From NCBI GenBank assembly GCA_049517675.1, contig JBEKRV010000013.1, positions 10,837 to 74,836 of the forward strand: DNA of 64,000 bases. The letters are read 5' to 3'. Position 1 is the first letter of the stretch, and every line of letters starts with the position of its first letter. The notes beneath the pieces were generated by a model. That model did no database searches and was not told the DNA's origin. It was given only the letters and a program-made list of their open reading frames with translations. A program made the translations under genes and the position numbers. Of this stretch, positions 1 through 9,236 are shown piece after piece. This DNA comes from Bog-756 sp049517675. Lineage in GTDB: Bacteria; Actinomycetota; Acidimicrobiia; Acidimicrobiales; RAAP-2.

Positions 1-1
1 C

Positions 2-832
2 CAGGGCATCGAGCACTCGGCGGCGGCCAGCTTCGCCAAGTTCCCGGCCTACTTCGACCCGGCACGTCTGTGCGACCTGGCCATCGCCGGCGACTGCAAC
101 GCCATCGCCACCACCCTCGGCGGTCTCGGGATCGTCTCGCGCCGGTACGTCCACCGGATCCCGTTCATCGTGAAGCTGAACCACAACGACTTCCTCAACT
201 ACCCGAACACCTACGACCAGATCATGTTCGGCGAGGTGCGGCAGGCCGCGGACCTGGGTGCGATGGGCGTGGGGGCGACCATCTACTTCGGCTCCGAGGG
301 CGCGGACCGCCAGATCGTCGAGGTCTCCCAGGCGTTCGCCGAGGCCCACCGGCTCGGCATGTTCACCGTCCTGTGGTGCTACCTGCGCAATCCGGCGTTC
401 AAGCAGGGTGACGTCGACTACCACGTGTCGGCCGACCTGACCGGACAGGCCAACCACCTCGGGGTGACCATCGAGGCCGACCTCATCAAGCAGAAGCAAC
501 CGGAGAACAACGGGGGGTACAACGCCCTCTCCTTCGGGAAGACCGATCCGCTGGTCTACTCCGAGCTGACCACGGACCACCCGATCGACCTGACCCGCTG
601 GCAGGTGGTGAATTGCTACGCCGGCCGGATCCCGCTCATCAATTCGGGCGGCGAGTCCCGGGGCGCCGACGACCTGGCCCAGGCCGTGCGGACCGCGGTG
701 ATCAACAAGCGGGCGGGCGGCGCCGGCCTGATCGTGGGGCGCAAGGCCTTCCAGCGCCCCACCGCCGAGGGGGCGGCGCTCATCCACGCCATCCAGGACG
801 TCTACCTCGATCCCGAGGTGACCATCGCCTGA
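2..832 (+). CDS. fbaB: Class I fructose-bisphosphate aldolase, 5' end cut by the window
   Basis: The frame is open from the first bases and ends in TGA at 830-832, giving the last 276 residues of the protein. The sequence reads as an archaeal-type (DhnA/FbaB) class I aldolase TIM barrel. A Schiff-base lysine candidate sits in the strand FIVKLNHND, followed by GATIYFGSEG and, near the C-terminus, the phosphate-binding segments NSGGES and GAGLIVGRKAFQRP. The family cleaves fructose 1,6-bisphosphate to dihydroxyacetone phosphate and glyceraldehyde 3-phosphate without a metal ion. The N-terminal start lies upstream of the window. The 210 bp that follow hold no gene; a TAGTGT hexamer at about 906 could serve korA. 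Confident in the family, less so in the exact symbol. Confidence 0.85.
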   Translation, partial: QGIEHSAAASFAKFPAYFDPARLCDLAIAGDCNAIATTLGGLGIVSRRYVHRIPFIVKLNHNDFLNYPNTYDQIMFGEVRQAADLGAMGVGATIYFGSEGADRQIVEVSQAFAEAHRLGMFTVLWCYLRNPAFKQGDVDYHVSADLTGQANHLGVTIEADLIKQKQPENNGGYNALSFGKTDPLVYSELTTDHPIDLTRWQVVNCYAGRIPLINSGGESRGADDLAQAVRTAVINKRAGGAGLIVGRKAFQRPTAEGAALIHAIQDVYLDPEVTIA

Positions 833-1042
833 CGCCCGCCGGGGCGGCCACGGCCCGGTCGAGGGGCCGACCGGCGCCATGGCCGGACCGCCCGGCGGGC
901 AGCGGTAGTGTCATGGAGGACCCGCTGCGTGCCCGTGGCGCGTCCGCGTGCCCGGTGCTCCCGCGAGCGGGTCCCGGCGCACGGAACCGACACCGGGACG
1001 ACCGGCGTTCGAGCACGGTAGAGCTGTACGAAGAGGAGCAAG

Positions 1043-2956
1043 GTGTCCGACACCACCACCGACCCGAAGTCCCCCCACCTGATCGACCGCGTGGTGATCC
1101 GCTTCGCCGGAGACTCCGGTGACGGCATGCAGCTGGCGGGCGACCGCTTCACCACCTCGTCGGCACTCCTCGGCAACGACCTGGCCACGTTCCCGGACTT
1201 CCCCGCCGAGATCCGGGCACCGGCAGGGACACTGGCCGGCGTGTCGGCCTTCCAGGTCCACATCTCCGACCACACCATCTCGACCCCCGGCGACTCGCCC
1301 AACGTGCTGGTGGCCATGAACCCGGCCGCCCTGCTGGCCAACGTGGCCGCACTGCCCCAGGGCGCCACCGTCATCGTCAACTCGGACGCCTTCGAGGAGC
1401 GCAACCTGCACAAGGCCGGGTACGAGGGCGACCCCCTCACCGACGGGTCGCTTTCCGCGTTCACCGTGTACGAGGTGCCGATGACGTCGATCACCACCGA
1501 GTCGTCGAAGGACCTGGGGGTGAAGCCGCGTGACGCCGAGCGGTCCAAGAATTTCTTCGCCCTCGGCCTCATCAGCTGGCTGTACACCCGCCCGGTGGAG
1601 CCCACCCTCGAGTGGATCTCCGAGAGGTACGCCGGCAAGGAGCTGGTGAAGGAGGCCAACCTGCGCGCCTTCAAGGCCGGGTACCACTTCGGCGAGACCG
1701 CCGAGCTGTTCGAGTCCTCGTACGAGGTGAAGCCGGCAGTGCTCGAACCGGGCGAGTACGCCAACGTCACCGGCAACACGGCGACGGCCTGGGGCCTCGT
1801 CGCGGCGTCGCTCCGGAGCGACCTGCCGCTCTTCCTCGGCACCTACCCGATCACCCCGGCCTCGGACATCCTCCACGAGCTCTCCAAGCACAAGCAGTTC
1901 GGGGTCCGCACGTTCCAGGCCGAGGACGAGATCTCGGGCATCGGCGCCGCGCTCGGCGCGGCGTTCGGCGGGGCGCTCGGCGTCACCACCACCTCGGGTC
2001 CGGGCATCGACCTGAAGGCGGAGATGATGGGCCTGGCGATCAGCCTCGAGCTGCCGCTGCTCATCATCGACATCCAGCGCGGCGGTCCCTCGACCGGGCT
2101 GCCGACCAAGACCGAGCAGGCCGATCTCCTCCATGCCATGTACGGCCGCCACGGCGAGGCGCCGATGCCGATCATCGCCGCCAAGACGCCCTCCCACTGC
2201 TTCGAGGCCACCCTCGAGGCGGTCAGGATCGCGGTCACCTACCGCACCCCGGTGATGCTGCTCTCCGACGGGTACCTGGCCAACGGCACCGAGCCCTGGA
2301 AGCTCCCCGATCTCGAGGACCTGCCCGCCATCGAACCGGACTTCGCCACCGGCACCAACCACGTGGACGAGGACGGCACGGCCGTCTTCTGGCCCTACCT
2401 CCGCGACGAGCAGACCCTGGCGAGGCCGTGGGCCCCTCCCGGGCTGGCCGGACTCGAGCACCGCATCGGCGGGCTCGAGAAGTCCGACGGCCCGGGCAAC
2501 GTCGCCTACGACGGTGCCAACCACGAGCGGATGACCCGGCTGCGGGCGGCCAAGATCGCCGGCATCGCCGCCGACATCCCGCCCACCGAGGTCGACGACG
2601 AGGACGGCGCCCGGGTACTGGTGATCGGGTGGGGTTCGACCTACGGGGCCATCGCCGCCGGGGTGCAGCGGGTACGGGCCCGCGGCCGCAAGGTGGCCCA
2701 GGCCCATCTGGTCCACCTCAATCCGTTCCCGGCCGACCTCGGCGACGTGCTCCGGCGCTACGACCGGGTCCTCGTGCCCGAGGTGAACCTCGGGCAGCTG
2801 AGCCGGTTGCTCCGGGCGGAGTACCTGGTCGATGCCCAGTCGCTGACCCAGGTGTCGGGGATACCGTTCCGGGCCGCCGCCATGGAGACGGCCATCATGC
2901 AGTTGATCGACGACACGGCCGCCGCCGCGGCCGACGGAGAGGGGTCCGACCGATGA
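1043..2956 (+). CDS. korA: 2-oxoacid:ferredoxin oxidoreductase, fused gamma-alpha subunit (KorA)
   Basis: 637 residues, GTG start preceded by GAGGAGCAAG. Residues about 10-190 are the gamma domain (FAGDSGDGMQLAGDRF near the N-terminus); the rest is the alpha subunit (GTYPITPASDILHEL, then TTSGPG and QRGGPSTGLPTKTEQAD). This fused arrangement is standard for actinobacterial KorA. With KorB it oxidatively decarboxylates a 2-oxoacid, most likely 2-oxoglutarate, to the acyl-CoA and passes electrons to ferredoxin. It can replace the 2-oxoglutarate dehydrogenase complex in the TCA cycle, or run reductively. The stop codon overlaps the korB start (ATGA), so the two are translationally coupled. Substrate choice (2-oxoglutarate versus pyruvate) is inferred from similarity only. 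Confidence 0.92.
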   Translation: MSDTTTDPKSPHLIDRVVIRFAGDSGDGMQLAGDRFTTSSALLGNDLATFPDFPAEIRAPAGTLAGVSAFQVHISDHTISTPGDSPNVLVAMNPAALLANVAALPQGATVIVNSDAFEERNLHKAGYEGDPLTDGSLSAFTVYEVPMTSITTESSKDLGVKPRDAERSKNFFALGLISWLYTRPVEPTLEWISERYAGKELVKEANLRAFKAGYHFGETAELFESSYEVKPAVLEPGEYANVTGNTATAWGLVAASLRSDLPLFLGTYPITPASDILHELSKHKQFGVRTFQAEDEISGIGAALGAAFGGALGVTTTSGPGIDLKAEMMGLAISLELPLLIIDIQRGGPSTGLPTKTEQADLLHAMYGRHGEAPMPIIAAKTPSHCFEATLEAVRIAVTYRTPVMLLSDGYLANGTEPWKLPDLEDLPAIEPDFATGTNHVDEDGTAVFWPYLRDEQTLARPWAPPGLAGLEHRIGGLEKSDGPGNVAYDGANHERMTRLRAAKIAGIAADIPPTEVDDEDGARVLVIGWGSTYGAIAAGVQRVRARGRKVAQAHLVHLNPFPADLGDVLRRYDRVLVPEVNLGQLSRLLRAEYLVDAQSLTQVSGIPFRAAAMETAIMQLIDDTAAAAADGEGSDR

Positions 2957-3987
2957 CCGACGTGAGCGAAGCGGTGCCCGTCCCGTTGACCACCCGCAAG
3001 GACTGGTCCTCGGATCAGGAGGTCCGGTGGTGCCCCGGGTGCGGTGACTACTCGATCCTCTCCGCGGTGCAGATGCTCATGCCCGAGCTCGGGGTCCGAC
3101 GCGAGTCGACCGTCTTCCTGTCGGGCATCGGTTGCGCCGCACGCTTTCCGTACTACATGAACACCTACGGCATGCACTCGATCCACGGCCGGGCTCCCGC
3201 CATCGCCACCGGGCTGGCCACCACCCGTCCGGACCTCGACGTGTGGGTCGTGACCGGGGACGGCGACGCGCTGTCGATCGGCGGCAACCACCTCATCCAC
3301 GCGCTGCGGCGGAACGTGAACATCACCATCCTGCTGTTCAACAACCAGATCTACGGGCTGACCAAGGGCCAGTACTCGCCGACCTCCGAGATGGCCAAGG
3401 TCACCAAGTCGACCCCGTTCGGCTCGCTCGAGCATCCGTTCAATCCGCTCAGCCTGGCTCTCGGCGCCGAAGCCAGCTTCGTGGCCCGCACCCATGACAT
3501 GGACCGCAAGCACATGATGGAGACCTTCCGTCGTGCCCACGCCCACAAGGGTGCGTCGTTCGTGGAGATCTACCAGAACTGCAACGTGTTCAACGACGGG
3601 GCGTTCGAGCAGATCACCGGCAAGGACCACCGGGCGGACATGCTCATCCCGCTCGTCCACGGCGAGGCGATGCGGTTCGGCTCCGATGGGCAGTTCGGCG
3701 TGGTCATGGACCCCGACGGATCGGTCGAAGTGGTCGACGTGGCCTCGGTCGGCGAGGACGCCCTGCTCGTCCACGACGAGCACAAGGAGAATCCGGGACT
3801 CGCCTTCCAGCTGAGCCGGCTGTCCCGGGGCCCCTTCGAGCCCACCCCGATCGGCGTCTTCCGCGACGTCGACCACGAGGAGTACGGCGAGCAGATGGCC
3901 CACCAGATCGCGAGCGCCACCGAGCGGCGGGGCCCCGGGGACTTCGCCGCCCTGCTCCGTTCCGGGTCGTCCTGGACGGTGTCGTAG
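2953..3987 (+). CDS. korB: 2-oxoacid:ferredoxin oxidoreductase, beta subunit (KorB)
   Basis: 344 residues; its ATG overlaps the korA stop by 4 nt. It carries the thiamine diphosphate-binding signature GDGDALSIGGNHLIHALRR followed by LLFNNQIYGLTKGQ. The cysteines for a [4Fe-4S] cluster lie in WCPGCGDY and in GIGCAAR, with a later one in QNCNVF. Length is normal for the family. KorB binds ThDP and the cluster and hands electrons to ferredoxin. A small ferredoxin gene at 58379-58615 is a possible partner but is not linked. Confident in subunit identity; 2-oxoglutarate as substrate is the usual annotation in actinobacteria rather than something proven by the sequence. Confidence 0.93.
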   Translation: MTDVSEAVPVPLTTRKDWSSDQEVRWCPGCGDYSILSAVQMLMPELGVRRESTVFLSGIGCAARFPYYMNTYGMHSIHGRAPAIATGLATTRPDLDVWVVTGDGDALSIGGNHLIHALRRNVNITILLFNNQIYGLTKGQYSPTSEMAKVTKSTPFGSLEHPFNPLSLALGAEASFVARTHDMDRKHMMETFRRAHAHKGASFVEIYQNCNVFNDGAFEQITGKDHRADMLIPLVHGEAMRFGSDGQFGVVMDPDGSVEVVDVASVGEDALLVHDEHKENPGLAFQLSRLSRGPFEPTPIGVFRDVDHEEYGEQMAHQIASATERRGPGDFAALLRSGSSWTVS

Positions 3988-4021
3988 GTCGCGACGGTCG
4001 TCGGATACGGGGCGTCCGACC

Positions 4022-4567
4022 GTGGCCAGGTACGTGCTGTTGATGCGCGGGATCAACGTGGGCGGGCGGAACCGCCTGCCCATGGCCGACCTTCGGGAGC
4101 TGGTGGCCGGCCTCGGCCTGGCCGACGTGGTCACCCACCTCCAGAGCGGCAACCTGCTCTGCACGGGGACCGGGACCGCCCACGCAGTGGCCGCCCGGGT
4201 GGCCGGTGCCCTCCGCGACGAGCTGCAGCTCGACGTCCCCGTGGTCGGTCGCACGGCCTCCGAATGGGCGGGGATGATCGAGGCCAACCCCCTGGCGTCC
4301 CTCGACGAGGACCCGCGCAAGCTCCACGTGACGTGCCTCGACGGCGTACCCGATAAGCGGCGCGTGTCCGACCTCGAGTCCGAAGCGGAACCGTTCGCTC
4401 CCGATCGTCTCGTCGTGGTCGGGGCCGACGTCTTCCTGCACTGTCCCGGGAGCTACGCCGACACCCCGCTGCAGAACGCGTTCCTCGAGCGACGGCTCGG
4501 TCGGGTGGCCACCACCCGCAACTGGCGGACCGTCCTCGCGCTGGGGGAGCTGGCGGGGGTCGCCTGA
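4022..4567 (+). CDS. DUF1697 family protein
   Basis: 181 residues with a GTG start. The N-terminus (YVLLMRGINVGGRNRLPM, then HLQSGNLL) and the C-terminal arginine-rich motif TTRNWRTV are the hallmarks of DUF1697, a widespread cytoplasmic family of about 180 residues with no established function. It lies 34 bp after korB on the same strand. No Shine-Dalgarno or TANNNT box is convincing, so it may be read through from korAB. It converges with the lipoprotein gene, whose 3' end is 22 bp away. No transmembrane segment or signal peptide is present. Confidence 0.85.
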   Translation: MARYVLLMRGINVGGRNRLPMADLRELVAGLGLADVVTHLQSGNLLCTGTGTAHAVAARVAGALRDELQLDVPVVGRTASEWAGMIEANPLASLDEDPRKLHVTCLDGVPDKRRVSDLESEAEPFAPDRLVVVGADVFLHCPGSYADTPLQNAFLERRLGRVATTRNWRTVLALGELAGVA

Positions 4568-4589
4568 CACCGGGGGTCCGGCGACGGGG

Positions 4590-5825
4590 TCAGGGCACCG
4601 ATGTGGGCGTGGAGGGGGGTACCGGGGTCGCTCCCTGGTAGGTGGCGTAGTCGCCGTCACCGGTGATGACCATGCAGAACTGTGTCGTGGGACAGGACAG
4701 GCTGGTGCCGTCGCCGGCGTAGCCGGTGGGGGTGGGGACCACCTTCTGGGGCGCCGACCAGACGCCCCCCGACCAGCGGACGACGTCGCCGTAGGCGTCG
4801 GCGGCCACGCAGGTCGACGCGTCCGGACAGGCGATGGCGTCGAGGTGCCCGTCGCCGTCGATGGCCACCGGTGGTGACCATCCCGAACCGGGGGTACGTT
4901 CGGAGACGTCGGATCCGTGGACGGCGAAGCAGGTCCCCGCCGTCGGACAGGACAGCGCCGTGTCGCCCTGGCCGCCGTCGGTGCCCCACGGTCCGACCGA
5001 CGACACCCACGAGCCGCCCTCCCAGTCGAGGACGGTGTCGTCGACCATCGCGGTGCACGCGGACGTGCCGGTGCACGCCACGCCGACCCGGCCGGCCTGG
5101 AACAGCCCCACGGTGGAGGAACCCACGCGCGTGGTGAAGGCCTGTGGTGTCGACCAGCCCGATCCCTGCATGACGGCGACGTGTCCGGTGTTGTCGACGT
5201 AGGCGCAGAACTGCGACGCCGGGCACGACACGGCAGCGGAGCGCGATCCCTCGGTCCCGGGACCGGGGTCGTCCGGGTTGGCGGTGGCCACCGCCCAGGT
5301 GGCGAGCTGCGCCGGGGGGGACCACGTGGTCCCGTCGCCGAGCGACGCGTGGCCGGACCCGTCGACGACCGCGCACAACGGTCCGTCGGTGCAGGCGATC
5401 GCCGGGAGCCATGGCGCAGGATCGGTGCCCGGACCCTGCGGGAAGTAGTCGACGGGTGTGCCCCAGGTGGCCCCGTCCCACGACGTGACCGCCCCCGGAC
5501 CGGTCGAATCGGCGGCGTCGGCCTCGTTGCTGCCACCTCCCGCGGCCAGGCAGAAGACGTCGGAGATGCAGGACACCGACGTGTACCCTCCCGCAGGGGG
5601 CAGCGTCGTGATCGGTGCCGACCAGCCGACGGCCGTCACCACCGGGGTGGGGACCGTGGTGGGGACGGCCGAAGGCAGCGTGGTGGTGGGTGTGGGATCC
5701 GTCGTCGTCGGCGCCGACGTGGTGGCGGTGACATGGCGGACCAGGGCCGTCGGGGACGAGCAGGCGGAGGCCACGACGACCAGGGTCAGGACCGCACCCG
5801 TCGCCGTCCAGCTGCGTGCTGCCAC
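4590..5825 (-). CDS. Predicted lipoprotein with seven CX5C repeats
   Basis: 411 residues, GTG start with GGAGGAA about 4 nt upstream. An N-terminal hydrophobic stretch ends in the lipobox VASAC (Cys22), so the protein is probably lipid-anchored outside the membrane. After a Thr/Pro-rich stalk (about residues 35-65) the mature part contains seven copies of a motif of the form [SA]-C-x5-C: CISDVFC, CTDGPLC, CPASQFC, CTGTSAC, CPTAGTC, CPDASTC and CPTTQFC. They are spaced roughly 45-55 residues apart, and each is followed by a short turn and then a W-rich segment (ttWsPP-like). The regular spacing suggests a seven-bladed propeller with one disulfide per blade; that is inference. I know of no named function. 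The ending PPSTPTSVP is low-complexity. Confidence 0.85.
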   Translation of the reverse strand: MAARSWTATGAVLTLVVVASACSSPTALVRHVTATTSAPTTTDPTPTTTLPSAVPTTVPTPVVTAVGWSAPITTLPPAGGYTSVSCISDVFCLAAGGGSNEADAADSTGPGAVTSWDGATWGTPVDYFPQGPGTDPAPWLPAIACTDGPLCAVVDGSGHASLGDGTTWSPPAQLATWAVATANPDDPGPGTEGSRSAAVSCPASQFCAYVDNTGHVAVMQGSGWSTPQAFTTRVGSSTVGLFQAGRVGVACTGTSACTAMVDDTVLDWEGGSWVSSVGPWGTDGGQGDTALSCPTAGTCFAVHGSDVSERTPGSGWSPPVAIDGDGHLDAIACPDASTCVAADAYGDVVRWSGGVWSAPQKVVPTPTGYAGDGTSLSCPTTQFCMVITGDGDYATYQGATPVPPSTPTSVP

Positions 5826-5907
5826 CAGTTCCTCCGAGTCGGACCGCCTGTGCCGCCGGGAAAGGCTAGCGGTGCCGGAGCCGCATCGTCCCGCGGCGGG
5901 CCGGCCG

Positions 5908-7101
5908 TCAGCCGGGCGGCGGGTCGAGGGGCCGGAACACCATCCCGGTCCGGGGCTTGGGGCGGAAGTAGGTGCTCTTCGGTGGCATCCTCCGCCCGGC
6001 CCGGGCCCAACTGTCGATCTGGTCGATCCGGACCGGGGGGAGGAGGACGGCGGCCTGGACCTGTTCGGACCGCACGGCGGCGACCGCCTCCTGCCAGCTG
6101 TTGGCGAACGCCAGCTCGTGGTCGGGGAGCTCGGCGATGGCCAGGGCGACCATCGAGGTGTACAGGTCGGAACCGGCGGCTTCGGCGGTCCCGTCCTTCG
6201 GGTGGAGCATCCAGCACCCGGACGGCATCACCAGGGCCAGTGCCGACGTCTCGCCGAGCGCGGCCGCGGTGCGCTCGGTCAGGTCGCCGGCGCGGGCCAC
6301 GTCGAACCACGAGGCGAAGACGTCGACGAGGTCGAGCCCGTCGGGCAGTCCGCTCAGGAGCCGGTGGATCGGTCCCACCGAGAACCGCCCGTCGGCCAGC
6401 TCCACCACCAGGGCCAGGACGCCGTCGGCCCCCGGCGTCCCCCGGCCCGCACCGCGCCGGTACTCCGATGCCGTGGCGAGACGGTGGTGCCCGTCCGCCA
6501 CCACGACCGGGGCGGATGCCACGGCGCTCCCGATCGCGGTGACCGTCCCGGGATCCTCCACCGCCCACACCTGGTGGAGGACGCCGTCGTCGTCGAGGGC
6601 GGTGGCCAAGGGCTCGGTCCCGGTGACGAGGAGCTCGGTGAGCCCGTGGGCGAGGGAGAGGCACCAGATGGGGGAGAGGTTGACCCGGGTGGCCGCCAGG
6701 AGCTCGAGTCGGTCGCTCCTCGCCTTCGGGAGCGTCTCCTCGTGGGGGAGGGTCGCCGCGGCGCTCTCGTCGTCGAGACCGAGGGCCCCGAGGACGCCGA
6801 GGGTCACCGAGCCGTCGTCGTCGGTCATGCGGTAGGTGTAGAAGGCCGGGGTCCCGTCCCGGACGAGGAGCCCGTCGGACGTCCACCGTGCCAGCCGCTC
6901 CGCCGCAGCCCGGTACCGGTCGGCGCCGGTGCGGGGGTCGGGCTCGGGCAACTCCACCTGGATGGCGTTGGCGCTGTGCCTCGCCGCCAGGGCGGCCCGT
7001 TCGACCGGTCCCACCACGTCGTAGGGAGGGGCGACGACCTTGGCCAGCTCGACCCGGGTCGGGTCGTACCGGAGTCCGGTGAAGGGTGCGAAGCGGGGCA
7101 T
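5908..7101 (-). CDS. DUF1015 family protein
   Basis: 397 residues counted from ATG 7101; a GTG two codons upstream (7107) is an alternative. The N-terminus (RFAPFTGLRYD, then VVAPPYDVV) and the central VVADGHHRLATASEYR are the signature of DUF1015, a cytoplasmic family of about 400 residues found in many bacteria and often placed near serine or phosphonate genes. The conserved DGHHR motif suggests nucleotide or phosphate chemistry, but no reaction is established. Its length matches the family. It is a single gene on the minus strand, divergent from the small PH-like gene at 7202. A TAGTGA hexamer lies 6 nt before ATG 7101, a weak leaderless-type promoter. Confidence 0.88.
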   Translation of the reverse strand: MPRFAPFTGLRYDPTRVELAKVVAPPYDVVGPVERAALAARHSANAIQVELPEPDPRTGADRYRAAAERLARWTSDGLLVRDGTPAFYTYRMTDDDGSVTLGVLGALGLDDESAAATLPHEETLPKARSDRLELLAATRVNLSPIWCLSLAHGLTELLVTGTEPLATALDDDGVLHQVWAVEDPGTVTAIGSAVASAPVVVADGHHRLATASEYRRGAGRGTPGADGVLALVVELADGRFSVGPIHRLLSGLPDGLDLVDVFASWFDVARAGDLTERTAAALGETSALALVMPSGCWMLHPKDGTAEAAGSDLYTSMVALAIAELPDHELAFANSWQEAVAAVRSEQVQAAVLLPPVRIDQIDSWARAGRRMPPKSTYFRPKPRTGMVFRPLDPPPG

Positions 7102-7188
7102 GGGCACTCACTACCACACCGGCCCGCCCGCGCCACCGGGCCGGCACGTCGAGCGTCCCCGTCCCGGCCCGTCCGGGCGGTCGGGGCA

Positions 7189-7194
7189 TAGGAT
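7189..7194 (+). promoter_or_regulatory. Leaderless-type -10 box (TAGGAT)
   Basis: TAGGAT ends 7 nt before the ATG at 7202, with no Shine-Dalgarno between. This spacing implies a transcript that starts at or next to the start codon. Confidence 0.6.
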
Positions 7195-7201
7195 CCCGGG
7201 G

Positions 7202-7573
7202 ATGGACACGGCCGACGCCTATGCGGACCGATGGATCACCTGCACCGCCGCGGGGGTCGAGGTGCGCGGTTACTACTTCCCCTGGGGAACCAAGCGCATC
7301 CCCTACTCCGCCATCCGAGGTGTCCGGCGGGTCGATCTCACGGCGGCCCGGGGCCGGGCACGCATCTGGGGGACGGCCAATCCCGGCTACTGGGCCAGCC
7401 TCGATCCCCGGCGTCCCAAGAAGTCGACCGCACTCGTCTTCGACCTGGGTGCGAGGGTGAAGCCGTTCCTCACCCCCGACGACCCCGATGCCGTCGAGGC
7501 GATCGTCCGGGAGCGGTCAGGCCTCGGGCCGGCCACGGACGACGGATCGGGCGGGACCGGTCCGCTCATCTGA
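7202..7573 (+). CDS. Small PH-like domain protein
   Basis: 123 residues. The ATG at 7202 is chosen over upstream starts because a TAGGAT box lies 7 nt before it. The protein reads as a compact all-beta fold: YADRWITCTAAGVEVRGYYF, a KRIPYSAIRGV strand-turn, then WGTANPGYWASLDP and FDLGARVKPFLTPDDP. It resembles bacterial PH-like (bPH/YdjH-type) domains that begin with a short strand pair and end in a helix (DAVEAIVRER). No membrane segment is present. Function unknown. It converges with the desaturase gene, 60 bp away. Confidence 0.7.
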   Translation: MDTADAYADRWITCTAAGVEVRGYYFPWGTKRIPYSAIRGVRRVDLTAARGRARIWGTANPGYWASLDPRRPKKSTALVFDLGARVKPFLTPDDPDAVEAIVRERSGLGPATDDGSGGTGPLI

Positions 7574-7633
7574 GGGGTCCGCAGACGGTCGTCCGGTGGC
7601 CGTCGGCGTCCTACAGGACCGCCGCCCGGTGGT

Positions 7634-8725
7634 TCAGACGGGGACGGCCGTCCTGCGACCCTCGGCGTAGGTGCACCAGCGCCCGGCGTCGAAGTCGTAG
7701 AGCTTGCAGGCCCTGGAGTTCGCCACGAAGTCGCGGAAGCGCAGGGGCTTGTCGATGACCGATCCGGGGAAGGCGGCCTCGATGGCGGCGGCGGCCTCCT
7801 CGAGGTGGTACATGGGCACCCGCATGTCCACGTGATGCGGGACGTGGACCATGATCCAGTGGAAGAAGAAGTTGAATCCCTTCGGTGCCCGGAGCACGGT
7901 GGTGCCCTGCATCTGGGCCTTGAACTTGTTCCACTCCTCCTTCTTCCACCAGCGGATCTCCGGCGCGATGTGGTGGACGTGGACCATGGTGCCGATGACG
8001 GCCGCGAACCCGAGGAAGGGCAGTACGACGGTGCGGGCGTCCAGCCAGAGGATGCCGGCGACCGAGTCACCGGCGGCCATGCCGACACCGGTGAAGAGAG
8101 CCAGCATCCCGGCGATGAACGCGGTGACCACCCAGCGGTCCCTGCGGATGGCCTTCACCCACCTGGCCGGGTTCGGACCGACCATCATCTTCTTCCACCA
8201 GACCTGGTGGATGTAGTACGGGCCGGCCCCGACCCAGGACCACTCGACCCGGTGCACGGCGCGGCGCCACCGGCCGAGCGAGGCGAACTGCTCGGGGGTG
8301 CTGGGCTGCCAGACGAAGTCGTAGCCCTGGCGGACGGTGTAGGGGTGGTGGACCCGGTTGTGCCCGAGCACCCAGCCCTCGTACACGTGCCAGCTCGGCA
8401 GGAAGGCCAGACGGGCGACCGTCGAATTCAGGCGCTTCGAGCGGAAGAGGGCCCCGTGGGCGGCATCGTGGCCCACCACGAAGAGCGCGGACACGACGAG
8501 CGCCATCACCACCTCGAGGGCGACGACGGCCACCACGTTGCTCACCACCACCAGCGCGGCGAGCAACGCCACGTACATGGCGACGTCCCGGGCGAAGTAG
8601 GCCATCCCCCGCCAGGTCGGGTTGTCGTACACCGAGTCGGGCAGGACGTCGATGACCGGCTTGAGGGAGGTGGGTGGGGCGGAAAGCGCCACAGTGCCGG
8701 AGGCAACTGAGGGAGATTCGGGCAA
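7634..8725 (-). CDS. Membrane fatty acid desaturase
   Basis: 363 residues from a TTG start at 8725, chosen because GGAAGAAGAG lies 5 nt upstream; a GTG at 8692 is an alternative. It has the three histidine boxes of membrane di-iron desaturases: GHDAAHG, GHNRVHHPY and HVPHHVDM. A fourth candidate ligand set is HVHHIAPE. Several hydrophobic segments (about residues 35-80 and 190-245) flank the boxes as in the family. It should introduce a cis double bond into an acyl chain in the membrane using O2 and electrons from a ferredoxin or flavodoxin. The position of desaturation cannot be read from the sequence. Single gene; no partner reductase is adjacent. Confidence 0.88.
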   Translation of the reverse strand: MPESPSVASGTVALSAPPTSLKPVIDVLPDSVYDNPTWRGMAYFARDVAMYVALLAALVVVSNVVAVVALEVVMALVVSALFVVGHDAAHGALFRSKRLNSTVARLAFLPSWHVYEGWVLGHNRVHHPYTVRQGYDFVWQPSTPEQFASLGRWRRAVHRVEWSWVGAGPYYIHQVWWKKMMVGPNPARWVKAIRRDRWVVTAFIAGMLALFTGVGMAAGDSVAGILWLDARTVVLPFLGFAAVIGTMVHVHHIAPEIRWWKKEEWNKFKAQMQGTTVLRAPKGFNFFFHWIMVHVPHHVDMRVPMYHLEEAAAAIEAAFPGSVIDKPLRFRDFVANSRACKLYDFDAGRWCTYAEGRRTAVPV

Positions 8726-8822
8726 CGTGACTCTTCTTCCATCGAGGAACGAGGACGCTACTCCCCTTCGTGTCCATGGTACCGCCTGGCGGCCGGGCCC
8801 ACGGGTCGGACCCGGTGGGCGC

Positions 8823-9194
8823 TCACTCGGGCGAGTGACAGACCGCTTCCACGTTGTTGCCGTCGGGATCGCGCACGAACGCACCGAAGTAGTCGGGGTG
8901 GTACTCGGGCCACAGGCGCGCCCCGTGCAGGACGACGGCCCCCGCCTGTTCCGCCGCCTCGGCGAACGCCCGGACGGCGGCACGGTCGGGGGCGGCGAAT
9001 GCGATGTGGGACTCGCGGAAGCCGTCCCCGCTCGTGTGGGGGCCGATCCAGAACTCGGGGTTCGGCGGCACGCCGTACCCGATGGCCCCGCCGTACTCCA
9101 TGACCCTCGTCCCGCCGAGCGGGGCGAGGACCAGGTCGTAGAAGCGGGCACTGGCCGTCACGTCGTCGCACTGCACCGAGAGATGGTCGATCAT
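8823..9194 (-). CDS. VOC (glyoxalase/bleomycin resistance fold) protein
   Basis: 123 residues, ATG start. It begins MIDHLSVQCDDV and ends with the family hallmark FVRDPDGNNVEAVCH. The potential metal ligands are His4 and the glutamate of the C-terminal NNVEAV, with HIAFAA in the second half. The vicinal oxygen chelate fold supports isomerases, dioxygenases and drug-binding proteins; nothing here fixes the substrate. Length is typical for a single-domain VOC protein, which would act as a dimer in the cytoplasm. It lies about 100 bp upstream of the desaturase on the same strand, but no functional link is evident. A weak GACCAT box is 6 nt from the ATG. Confidence 0.85.
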   Translation of the reverse strand: MIDHLSVQCDDVTASARFYDLVLAPLGGTRVMEYGGAIGYGVPPNPEFWIGPHTSGDGFRESHIAFAAPDRAAVRAFAEAAEQAGAVVLHGARLWPEYHPDYFGAFVRDPDGNNVEAVCHSPE

Positions 9195-9236
9195 CCGCCT
9201 ATGGTCTCACGGGCCACGGGTGTGGCGTCGCCGCGG

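Noticed and set aside
833..1042. Small gene before korA
   Set aside because: The ATG at 913 follows TAGTGT by one base only, and the frame has no Shine-Dalgarno or plausible protein.
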